From the NCBI GenBank assembly GCA_023435265.1, contig JAEYRZ010000055.1:1-27512 (forward strand): a stretch of 27,512 nucleotides of DNA. Direction: 5' to 3'. Below are positions 1 through 7,067 of this stretch, in pieces. A program made the position numbers and the translations under genes. The stretch's first letter is position 1; each line of letters begins with the position of its first letter. Source of the DNA: Pseudomonadota bacterium. GTDB lineage: Bacteria; Desulfobacterota; Desulfobacteria; Desulfobacterales; Desulfosarcinaceae. The notes under the pieces are model-generated. The model was not told the DNA's origin. It ran no database searches and saw nothing but the letters and a program-made list of their open reading frames with translations.

Positions 1-90
1 GCGGCGTTCAAAAATGTCCACATACTGCGTGTATGCTGCGCTTTTTGAAAGCCGCGCGCCTTGCCTGACGGCTCGATGCTCGTTTTTTTA
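1..90. repeat. Palindromic intergenic repeat, copy A (may extend left of window)
   Basis: Outer arms at 1-14 and 42-55 are inverted with one mismatch (GCGGCGTTCAAAAA against TTTTTGAAAGCCGC). They enclose a small core palindrome, CATAC/GTATG, at 21-25 and 31-35. GCGCCTTG follows at 56-63 and a T7 run at 83-89. The same layout, with the same 28-base distance from core centre to GCGCCTTG, recurs at 9540-9657, so I treat the two as one repeat family. Nothing codes here. Confidence 0.5.
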
Positions 91-251
91 ACAGCCTGTA
101 AACTCGAAACGCTGAAGGACTGCAACCATAGGTGGCTCTGACCGGACGGATCCAGGGAACGCGAGGTTCAAGCGCTCCCTGTGTCGCTCCTGAATGCTGT
201 GGTCAATGCGCCACTTGGGATCGAAACTTGCGGACAGGGATGGGTGACACG

Positions 252-911
252 ATGTTTACCGGAATCATAGAAGGCCTGGGAACGCTTACGGCGGTTCGTT
301 CGGGCGGAGCAGGCCGACGCCTTGAGGTCACCGCCGATTTCGGCCTGGACGGAACGCGCATCGGCGACAGCATCGCCGTCAACGGCGCCTGTCTCACCGC
401 GGTATCGCTCGACGGCCGGCGTTTCGAGGCCGACGTCTCACCCGAAACCGCCTCCAAAACCACCTTCGGCGCCGCCCGGATCGGCATGCGGGTCAACCTG
501 GAGCGCGCCCTGCGCCTCTCCGACCGGCTCGACGGCCATCTCGTCGCCGGCCATGTGGACGGCCTCGCACGGTTGACCCGCAAAGAGCGCCTGGAGAACG
601 CGATTCTGCTGACCTTCAGCGCCGGACCGGATCTGACCCGCTACATGATCGTCAAGGGATCGGTGGCCGTGGACGGCGTCAGCCTGACCATAAACCATTG
701 CGATGCCGGCGGTTTTCAGGTAAGCATCATCCCTCATACCGCTGCACTGACCACCCTCGATCAGCGCAGGATCGGGGATGCGGTGAATATCGAAACCGAC
801 CTGATCGGCAAGTACGTGGAACGTTTTATGACGTCCGGCCGTTCGGACGGAAACGGCAGGCCGGGAGGCGTCACTCAGGACCTGCTGGCCAGATCGGGCT
901 TCATGGGATAA
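252..911 (+). CDS. ribE: Riboflavin synthase, alpha chain
   Basis: Cytoplasmic enzyme that dismutates two 6,7-dimethyl-8-ribityllumazine molecules into riboflavin and the pyrimidinedione; it is the last step of riboflavin synthesis. The 219-residue product has the family's two lumazine-binding repeats. The first opens with MFTGIIEGLGTL and contains SIAVNGACLT. The second opens with GHLVAGHVDG and contains SVAVDGVSLTI. The frame stays open upstream to a GTG at 132, but MFTGIIEG is the universal N-terminus of the family, so I start at ATG 252. The Shine-Dalgarno is weak (AGGGA about 12 bases upstream). It is first in a + strand riboflavin run, 57 bases before ribBA. The upstream leader shows no FMN riboswitch core. 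Confidence 0.95.
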   Translation: MFTGIIEGLGTLTAVRSGGAGRRLEVTADFGLDGTRIGDSIAVNGACLTAVSLDGRRFEADVSPETASKTTFGAARIGMRVNLERALRLSDRLDGHLVAGHVDGLARLTRKERLENAILLTFSAGPDLTRYMIVKGSVAVDGVSLTINHCDAGGFQVSIIPHTAALTTLDQRRIGDAVNIETDLIGKYVERFMTSGRSDGNGRPGGVTQDLLARSGFMG

Positions 912-968
912 ACGCCTTATGCCCGATGGAATTCGGACGCACGCGAGATTGAACGAGGTACCGCAACC

Positions 969-2183
969 ATGCCACGCATCACAGTAGAGCAAGCCATTGA
1001 GGAGATCCGCAACGGTCGGATGGTCATATTGGTGGACGACGAAGACCGTGAGAACGAAGGCGACCTGACCATGGCGGCCGAAAAGGTCACCCCGGCGGCC
1101 ATCAATTTCATGGCCCGCCACGGCCGCGGGCTGATCTGCCTGTCATTGACCAGCGAACGCTGCGACCAGTTGGAACTGCCCCTGATGGTCAAAAACAACA
1201 CATCGCCGTTCCAGACCGGCTTCACCGTTTCGATCGAAGCGAAACGCGGTGTGACCACCGGCATTTCGGCTGCCGATCGGGCCACCACCATCCTGACCGC
1301 CGTGGCCGAGGATGCTAAGGCATCCGATCTGGTGCGTCCGGGGCATATCTTCCCCCTGCGCGCCCGCGACGGCGGCGTCATGGTCCGTGTGGGCCAGACC
1401 GAAGGTTCGGTCGACCTGGCGCGTCTCGCCGGGCTTACGCCGGCCGGCGTGATCTGCGAGGTCATGGACGAGGACGGGACCATGGCGCGCATGCCCACCC
1501 TGCAAGTGTTCAGTGAGCAGCACGGCATCGGCATCGTCACGATCGCCGATCTGGTAGAATATCGCATGCGCACCGAATCGTTCGTGCACCGCGCCGCCGA
1601 AACGGTCATTCCGACCCTGCACGGCGGCGAATTCAGGATCATCGCCTTCGAAAACCAGGTCGACGAACAGCTTCATATCGCCCTGGTCAAAGGCGATATC
1701 GACCCGGACCGACCCACGCTGGTGCGCGTGCACTCCGAGTGCATGACCGGCGACATCTTCGGCTCGCAGCGCTGCGATTGCGGGGACCAGCTGCACAAAG
1801 CCATGCACATGATGGACCGGGAAGGCAGCGGGGTGATCGTATACCTGCGCCAGGAGGGCCGCGGCATCGGCCTGGTCAACAAAATCAAGGCCTATGAACT
1901 GCAACGCAATCAAGGCCTCGACACCGTGGAGGCCAACCGTAAGCTGGGCTTTAAGGACGATCTGCGCGACTACGGTCTCGGGGCCCAGATCCTGCGCAAC
2001 ATCGGCGTGCGCAAGATGCGCCTGCTGACCAACAATCCCAAGAAAATGGTGGGCCTGGAAGGATACGGTCTCAGCATTGTCGAGCAGATTCCCATCGAGG
2101 TGCCGCCGAACGAATACAACCGCTGCTATCTGGAATGCAAGAAACTGAAAATGGGTCATATGCTGCAACTGGCAGAGCAGTAA
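969..2183 (+). CDS. ribBA: Bifunctional 3,4-dihydroxy-2-butanone-4-phosphate synthase / GTP cyclohydrolase II
   Basis: Supplies both precursors of lumazine: RibB converts ribulose 5-phosphate to dihydroxybutanone phosphate and formate, and RibA opens GTP to the diaminopyrimidine. The protein has 404 residues. The RibB half (about 1-205) carries the acidic DDEDRENEGD loop at residues 23-32 that binds the metal and substrate. The RibA half carries the zinc triad C258, C269 and C271 (SECMTG and RCDCGDQ), spaced as in E. coli RibA, followed by RQEGRGIGL. Both halves look intact, so both activities are expected; this is not the RibA-dead variant. The start follows a GAGG Shine-Dalgarno. It sits between ribE and ribH, as in many bacterial rib operons. 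Confidence 0.96.
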   Translation: MPRITVEQAIEEIRNGRMVILVDDEDRENEGDLTMAAEKVTPAAINFMARHGRGLICLSLTSERCDQLELPLMVKNNTSPFQTGFTVSIEAKRGVTTGISAADRATTILTAVAEDAKASDLVRPGHIFPLRARDGGVMVRVGQTEGSVDLARLAGLTPAGVICEVMDEDGTMARMPTLQVFSEQHGIGIVTIADLVEYRMRTESFVHRAAETVIPTLHGGEFRIIAFENQVDEQLHIALVKGDIDPDRPTLVRVHSECMTGDIFGSQRCDCGDQLHKAMHMMDREGSGVIVYLRQEGRGIGLVNKIKAYELQRNQGLDTVEANRKLGFKDDLRDYGLGAQILRNIGVRKMRLLTNNPKKMVGLEGYGLSIVEQIPIEVPPNEYNRCYLECKKLKMGHMLQLAEQ

Positions 2184-2210
2184 TGCAATTCGGCTGGACG
2201 ATACGCACCG

Positions 2211-2250
2211 CCGGGCGGACCCGGAGCACCTCCGGGATGCTGTCCGCCGG
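2211..2250 (+). other. Long hairpin in the ribBA-ribH spacer
   Basis: Nested stems: an outer stem of about 9 bp between 2212-2220 and 2242-2250, and a perfect inner stem CCCGGA/TCCGGG at 2220-2225 and 2231-2236. No T run follows, and a strong ribH Shine-Dalgarno lies about 35 bases downstream. It is more likely a processing or mRNA-stability hairpin than a terminator. Confidence 0.45.
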
Positions 2251-2291
2251 GGCAGTCATCGAAATGTTTTTGATTGTAGGGGGAGGTTGGA

Positions 2292-2765
2292 ATGCCTAAT
2301 TTGGTGGAAGCCAATCTGATCGCCGAAGGGAAGCGATTCGCCATCGTGGTGAGCCGATTCAACGATTTCATTACCGACAAACTGGTGGGCGGCGCGCTGG
2401 ATGCGCTGACGCGCAGTGGTACGCGCGACGAGGACATCGATATCGTCAAGGTGCCGGGCGCTTTCGAGATTCCTCTGGTCGCGCTCAAGCTGGCGCAGAA
2501 AAAGCGACACGCCGCGGTGATCTGCCTGGGGGCCGTCATCCGCGGGGCCACGCCGCATTTCGAATATGTCAGCGCCGAAGTCTCGAAGGGCATTGCCGCC
2601 GCGGGCATGGAAAGCGGCGTGCCGGTGATTTTCGGTGTGGTCACCGCCGACACGTTGGAGCAGGCTATCGAGCGGGCCGGCACCAAGGCGGGCAACAAGG
2701 GCTGGGACGCCGCCCTGGCCGCCGTGGAGATGGCCAACCTGATGGGAGCGGTGGATAAAATCTAA
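2292..2765 (+). CDS. ribH: 6,7-dimethyl-8-ribityllumazine synthase
   Basis: Condenses the ribitylamino-pyrimidinedione with dihydroxybutanone phosphate to give lumazine, the substrate of RibE; the family usually assembles as a 60-mer or pentamer. The 157-residue length is typical. Visible signatures are the N-terminal ribityl-binding segment FAIVVSRFNDFIT, VPGAFEIPL, and CLGAVIRGATPHFEYV, whose His is the conserved catalytic base. The start is set by a strong Shine-Dalgarno (GGGGGAGG) and by the family N-terminus. It follows ribBA after a 108-base spacer holding a hairpin, and it ends 3 bases before nusB, so ribH and nusB are probably translated from one mRNA. Confidence 0.96.
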   Translation: MPNLVEANLIAEGKRFAIVVSRFNDFITDKLVGGALDALTRSGTRDEDIDIVKVPGAFEIPLVALKLAQKKRHAAVICLGAVIRGATPHFEYVSAEVSKGIAAAGMESGVPVIFGVVTADTLEQAIERAGTKAGNKGWDAALAAVEMANLMGAVDKI

Positions 2766-2768
2766 GCT

Positions 2769-3224
2769 ATGGGAACCCGCCGACAAGCTCGCGAAATGGC
2801 CATGCAGGCCGCCTTTTTCATGGATGTAAGCGGAGATTTCTCCGAATCGAAATTGAAGGAGTACTGCCGCTCCTTTGCGCCGCCCGAACGCGCGCTGCCT
2901 TTTTTCGAGCGCCTGATGGTCGGCCTGTTCGCGCATCGCGCCGAACTGGACGGGATCATCGAGCGCTATTCCGCCAACTGGAAGGTGCGCCGCATGGCCT
3001 GCGTGGACCGCAACGTATTGCGGCTCGCTGTTCTGGAGCTGATCTATCACTCCGATATTCCGACCAAGGTGGCGATCAACGAGGCGATCGACATTGCCAA
3101 GAAATATGGTTCGGCGGAATCGGGTGCCTTTACGAACGGCATTCTGGACAGCATCCGCGGCGCTCTGGACCGCGGCGAGCTGAAAGTCGCGGAACCGCCC
3201 CCGCCGCCCGGCGCAGAAGCGTGA
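2769..3224 (+). CDS. nusB: Transcription antitermination protein NusB
   Basis: NusB pairs with NusE (ribosomal protein S10) on boxA RNA in the processive antitermination complex of rRNA operons. The 151-residue product begins GTRRQAREMAMQAAFFMD, the arginine-rich helix that contacts boxA RNA. It contains VDRNVLRLAVLELIYHSDIPTKVAINEAIDIAKKYG, reported here only as the family hallmark covering about residues 78-115. The C-terminus is proline-rich (PPPPPG). The ribH-nusB linkage with a 3-base spacer is a widespread bacterial arrangement and supports both calls. Confidence 0.95.
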   Translation: MGTRRQAREMAMQAAFFMDVSGDFSESKLKEYCRSFAPPERALPFFERLMVGLFAHRAELDGIIERYSANWKVRRMACVDRNVLRLAVLELIYHSDIPTKVAINEAIDIAKKYGSAESGAFTNGILDSIRGALDRGELKVAEPPPPPGAEA

Positions 3225-3301
3225 CCGGCGGCAACCGCGGGGCCGGCGCTCAGGCACGCGCGGCCCGGTTGCATCCATATCGAAAGAAAGGAAGACATCC
3301 G

Positions 3302-3931
3302 ATGCTCATACGGCCAATGCCCGTCGGTCCGCTGCAGGCCAACTGCTATATCCTGGGATGCGAACAGACCCGCCAGGCCGCCGTAATCGATCCGGGAGGA
3401 GACGGCGATCGCATTTTGATGGCGCTGGCCAAAGAAGGTCTCAAGGTGGCGGCGATCCTGAATACCCATGGCCATTTCGATCACGTGGGCGGCAACAACG
3501 CCTTGAAATCGGCCACCGGCGCGCCCCTGATGATCCACCGCCAGGACGCCCCCATGCTGATCCATCTTGCCGCCAGTGCGGCCGCATGGGGCCTGCAGGC
3601 CGAAAACTCGCCCGAACCCGACCGCCTGCTCGAAGACGGGGACAGCGTCACCTTCGGAACGATCACGCTGCAGGTGCTGCATACGCCCGGGCACACCCCC
3701 GGCGGCATCTCGCTCTATACGCCCGGGGTTGTCTTCGTGGGGGACACCCTGTTTGCGGGCTCGATCGGCCGGACCGACTTTCCGGGCGGCGATTTCGACA
3801 CCCTGATCGATGCCATCCGCACCAAACTCTTCATCCTGCCGGATGAAACCGTCGTCTATGCCGGACACATGCAGAAAACCACGATCGGCCAGGAAAAGCG
3901 GTACAACCCCTTTTGCGGCCTGAGGAGCTGA
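3302..3931 (+). CDS. MBL-fold metallo-hydrolase, glyoxalase II-like
   Basis: A 209-residue metallo-beta-lactamase-fold protein of the hydroxyacylglutathione hydrolase (GloB-like) group. The metal-binding motif THGHFDH is at residues 55-61. The further ligands appear in TPGHTPGG, in the aspartate of VGDTLF and in YAGHM. The start is ATG 3302 behind AGGAAG and matches the usual N-terminus (PVGPLQANCYIL). A longer in-frame GTG at 3221 would overlap nusB and add an unrelated low-complexity lead. Such proteins hydrolyse thioesters or related small molecules. It lacks the C-terminal substrate domain of true glyoxalase II, so the substrate cannot be assigned from sequence. It lies 77 bases after nusB. 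Confidence 0.85.
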   Translation: MLIRPMPVGPLQANCYILGCEQTRQAAVIDPGGDGDRILMALAKEGLKVAAILNTHGHFDHVGGNNALKSATGAPLMIHRQDAPMLIHLAASAAAWGLQAENSPEPDRLLEDGDSVTFGTITLQVLHTPGHTPGGISLYTPGVVFVGDTLFAGSIGRTDFPGGDFDTLIDAIRTKLFILPDETVVYAGHMQKTTIGQEKRYNPFCGLRS

Positions 3932-3994
3932 GTCGAACGGGTCGGTCGGTGCTCGGCGGAGCGCCCGTCCAGCCGACCCGAGGGAACCTAAACC

Positions 3995-5092
3995 GTGTCT
4001 ATGAGCCTGGTTCGCGAGCGCCATAATACGCGGCAGATCCGCGTTGGAGCCGTCCCTGTGGGGGGGGGTGCACCGATCGCGGTGCAGTCCATGACCAATA
4101 CGCCCACCCAGGATGCTGCGGCCACCGTCGCCCAGATCCGGCGGTTGACGGCCGCCGGCTGCGAAATCGTCCGCGTTGCCGTGCCCGACGAGGCGGCGGC
4201 CGCGGCCGTCGCCCGCATCGTGCCGCAGATCGCCGTTCCGCTGGTCGCCGACATCCATTTCGACCACAACCTGGCGATCGCGGCGGCACGCAACGGCGCC
4301 GCCGGGCTGCGCATCAATCCGGGCAATATCGGCGGTGCACGCAAAGTTCAGGCAGTGGTGGCATGCGCCCGCGACCTGGGTCTGCCCATTCGCATCGGGG
4401 TCAATGCCGGTTCCCTGGAAAAGGATTTGCTCAAGAAGCATGGCGGCGCCACGGCCGCGGCCATGGTCGAAAGCGCGCTGCGGCATGTCGCCCTTCTCGA
4501 GGCCCGGGAGTTCCAGGATATTAAAATCTCTCTCAAGGCCTCGGATGTCGGTCGCACGGTGGAAGCCTACCGCCTGCTCGCCGCGCGCGTCGATTATCCG
4601 CTGCACGTGGGGGTGACCGAAGCCGGATCGCTGTTTACGGGCGTGGTCAAATCGGCGCTGGGCATCGGCATGCTGCTGGCCGAAGGCATCGGCGACACGC
4701 TCCGCGTCTCGCTGACGCGCGATCCGGTCGAAGAAGTGCGCGTGGGCTTCGAAATCCTCAAGGCGCTGGGCATCCGACGGCGCGGGCCCGAAATCATCGC
4801 CTGTCCCACGTGCGGACGCTGCGGCATCGATCTCTTCACTGTCGTGGAACAGGTCGAAAAGGCCCTGCTGACCCATACGGCGCCGATCAAACTGGCCATC
4901 ATGGGGTGCGTGGTCAACGGCCCCGGAGAGGCCCGCGAGGCCGACATCGGCGTGGCCGGCGGCAAAGGCCACGGCATCCTGTTCAAGAAAGGCAGGCTGG
5001 TGCGCAAAGTTCCACAGGACCGCCTGGCCGAGGAACTGCTGGAGGAGGTCGAAAAATGGGAATCCGCACACCCTCAGAAAGATGAAGGGTGA
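3995..5092 (+). CDS. ispG: 4-hydroxy-3-methylbut-2-enyl diphosphate synthase (flavodoxin/ferredoxin type)
   Basis: Penultimate step of the MEP isoprenoid pathway: reductive ring opening of methylerythritol cyclodiphosphate to HMBPP on a [4Fe-4S] cluster. The 365-residue length fits the short bacterial form without the plant insert. An N-terminal TIM barrel starts at RQIRVGAVPVGG and AVQSMTNTPT. The C-terminal cluster domain shows CPTCGRCGIDL and MGCVVNGPGEA, which supply the cluster cysteines and the conserved glutamate. I prefer GTG 3995, 8 bases after GAGGGAA, to ATG 4001, which lies 14 bases after it; either gives a functional protein. It is the last gene of the first + strand run. Confidence 0.95.
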   Translation: MSMSLVRERHNTRQIRVGAVPVGGGAPIAVQSMTNTPTQDAAATVAQIRRLTAAGCEIVRVAVPDEAAAAAVARIVPQIAVPLVADIHFDHNLAIAAARNGAAGLRINPGNIGGARKVQAVVACARDLGLPIRIGVNAGSLEKDLLKKHGGATAAAMVESALRHVALLEAREFQDIKISLKASDVGRTVEAYRLLAARVDYPLHVGVTEAGSLFTGVVKSALGIGMLLAEGIGDTLRVSLTRDPVEEVRVGFEILKALGIRRRGPEIIACPTCGRCGIDLFTVVEQVEKALLTHTAPIKLAIMGCVVNGPGEAREADIGVAGGKGHGILFKKGRLVRKVPQDRLAEELLEEVEKWESAHPQKDEG

Positions 5093-5128
5093 TGAAGTCG
5101 TGAAGTCCCGGTTGCTTGCGGGCATGCG

Positions 5129-5202
5129 AGCTGAAAGATGAAAGTGAGGCATGCTGCCTGTCGATCATTAATCGATCCGATCATTTCTTTCATCCTTCAG
5201 CT
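5129..5202. repeat. 16-bp inverted repeat in the ispG-proS gap
   Basis: Arms at 5129-5144 (AGCTGAAAGATGAAAG) and 5187-5202 (CTTTCATCCTTCAGCT) are inverted with one mismatch and 42 bases between them. This part of the 358-base gene-free stretch codes for nothing that I can see. Confidence 0.55.
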
Positions 5203-5227
5203 TTGACAGAATCGTAAAGTATTTTTA

Positions 5228-5300
5228 GACCACAGAGATCACAGAGGAATGATCGGCATTTTAATCCATTATCTCTGTGCTCTCTGTATACTCTGTGGTC
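5228..5300. repeat. 'CACAGAG' palindromic repeat element
   Basis: A perfect 10-bp inverted pair, GACCACAGAG at 5228-5237 and CTCTGTGGTC at 5291-5300. Further in-phase copies of CACAGAG (left) and CTCTGTG/CTCTGTA (right) nest inside. It is a typical dispersed palindromic element of environmental Deltaproteobacteria; that link is from memory, not a search. The rest of the gap up to 5450 holds only a possible weak proS promoter near 5404-5430 (TTTCAA, 15 bases, TACAAT). Confidence 0.7.
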
Positions 5301-5450
5301 ATTGGGCCTTTTTCACAAGTCCATCGGCTTCGGGGTGTTCAATTTTTGAAGTACCTGAATTATTTCAGAGTCCATCACACCCTTTACGCTTGAGAGATTG
5401 AGCTTTCAACGCTTCCGAACGTCTTACAATGCGAGTAGCAGGAGTAAATT

Positions 5451-6971
5451 ATGAGCAAACCGATCCAAACCGCCATCACGCCCACCCGTGAAGAAGATTA
5501 CCCGGAGTGGTATCAGCAGGTGGTCAAGGCGGCCGATATGGCCGAGCGTTCCCCTGTGCGTGGCTGCATGGTGATCAAGCCCTGGGGCTACAGCCTGTGG
5601 GAGAATATCCAGCGTGAAATGGATGACATGTTCAAGGCCACGGGGGTCAAGAACGCCTATTTTCCGCTGTTCATCCCGCTCAGCTTCATGGAGAAAGAGG
5701 CCGAGCACGTCGAAGGGTTCGCCAAGGAGTGCGCCGTTGTGACCCACCACCGGCTCGAAAAAGGTCCCGGCGGCGGGCTTGTGCCGGGCGGTCCGCTGGC
5801 CGAACCCCTGGTCGTGCGCCCCACCTCGGAGACGATCATCGGCGAGTCCTTTTCCAAATGGGTGAGCAGCTATCGCGATTTGCCCATTCTGATCAATCAG
5901 TGGGCCAACGTGGTGCGCTGGGAGATGCGGACGCGCATTTTCCTGCGCACCAGTGAATTCTTATGGCAGGAGGGGCATACCGCCCACGCCACAGCCGAAG
6001 AGGCGCAGGAGCGCACGCGCATGATGCTGGAGGTTTACGCGCGCATCGCCGAAGAATACCTGGCCATGCCGGTGATCAAGGGCAGCAAGACCGCTGCGGA
6101 ACGTTTCCCCGGCGCCGTCGACACCCAGTGCATCGAAGCCATGATGCAGGACCGCAAGGCGCTGCAGGCCGGCACATCGCATTTCCTGGGGCAGAATTTC
6201 GCCCGGGCCTCCAACATCCGCTTTCAGACCGCCGAAGAAACCGAATCTCTGGCCTGGACGACCTCCTGGGGCTCTTCCACGCGGCTGATCGGCGGCCTGA
6301 TCATGATTCACGCCGACGACGACGGTTTGATCGTGCCGCCCAAGGTGGCGCCCGCGCATATCGCGCTGATTCCGATCCTGCATCAGGATGCCGAACGCAG
6401 CAAAGTGCTGGACTACACGGAACGACTGGCCGCCGCTCTGCGCGCGGTCCAATACCACGGCCGGCCGCTGCGGGTGGAGATCGATACCCGCGAACTGGGC
6501 GGCGCCCGGGGCTGGGACTGGATCAAAAAGGGCGTGCCCCTGCGCGTGGAGATCGGCCCCCGCGATATGGCCAAGGACGCCGTTTTCGTGGCGCGCCGCG
6601 ACCGCGCCCATCGTGACCGGGAGTCGATGCCGCGCGAGGCCTTCATCGGACAGGCGGCCGCCCTGCTGGACGATATCCAAAAAACGATCTATACCCGCGC
6701 CCGCGATTTCCGCGAGGCGCATACCCGCCGGATCGACGCCAAGGACGAATTCTACGCCTTCTTTACACCGCGCAACGCGGAAAAACCCGAGATCCACGGC
6801 GGCTTCGCCATGGCCCACTGGTGCGGCCGGGCCGAATGCGAGAACAGGATCAAGGAGGATCTAACCGTGACGGTCCGCTGCATTCCCTTCGATGCGGCGG
6901 CCGAAACAGGCGCCTGCATCTGCTGCGGCGAGCAAAGCGGACAGCGGGTGGTATTCGCCAAAGCCTATTAG
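5451..6971 (+). CDS. proS: Proline-tRNA ligase, archaeal/eukaryote-type (ProS type 3)
   Basis: Charges tRNA-Pro with proline. The 506-residue length and the sequence match the compact class II ProRS of archaea, eukaryotes and some bacteria rather than the E. coli type with an inserted editing domain. Class II motif 1 lies around GCMVIKPWGYSLWENIQ, motif 2 around RWEMRTRIFLRTSEFLWQEGHTAH (residues about 155-178), and motif 3 near the TTSWGSSTRLIGG region. The C-terminal zinc-binding cysteines (AEC, VRC, GACICCG, about residues 457-490) and the terminal Tyr are conserved. The start follows an AGGAG Shine-Dalgarno. It stands alone behind a repeat-filled gap. Confidence 0.95.
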   Translation: MSKPIQTAITPTREEDYPEWYQQVVKAADMAERSPVRGCMVIKPWGYSLWENIQREMDDMFKATGVKNAYFPLFIPLSFMEKEAEHVEGFAKECAVVTHHRLEKGPGGGLVPGGPLAEPLVVRPTSETIIGESFSKWVSSYRDLPILINQWANVVRWEMRTRIFLRTSEFLWQEGHTAHATAEEAQERTRMMLEVYARIAEEYLAMPVIKGSKTAAERFPGAVDTQCIEAMMQDRKALQAGTSHFLGQNFARASNIRFQTAEETESLAWTTSWGSSTRLIGGLIMIHADDDGLIVPPKVAPAHIALIPILHQDAERSKVLDYTERLAAALRAVQYHGRPLRVEIDTRELGGARGWDWIKKGVPLRVEIGPRDMAKDAVFVARRDRAHRDRESMPREAFIGQAAALLDDIQKTIYTRARDFREAHTRRIDAKDEFYAFFTPRNAEKPEIHGGFAMAHWCGRAECENRIKEDLTVTVRCIPFDAAAETGACICCGEQSGQRVVFAKAY

Positions 6972-7067
6972 GATCAGCGCGGATTCTGGAACGGTTGTAA
7001 ATAATGTCGGGCGGTTATATTATTCATACCAGTGTACGGAAGGAACTCGACGGGCCGACCGCGAACG

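Noticed and set aside
91..251. FMN riboswitch before ribE
   Set aside because: The conserved RFN sequence blocks are not present.
3047..5152. A 701-codon open frame on the - strand
   Set aside because: Lies antisense to ispG, the MBL gene and nusB, all well supported; composition is that of a GC-rich shadow frame with no recognisable domain.
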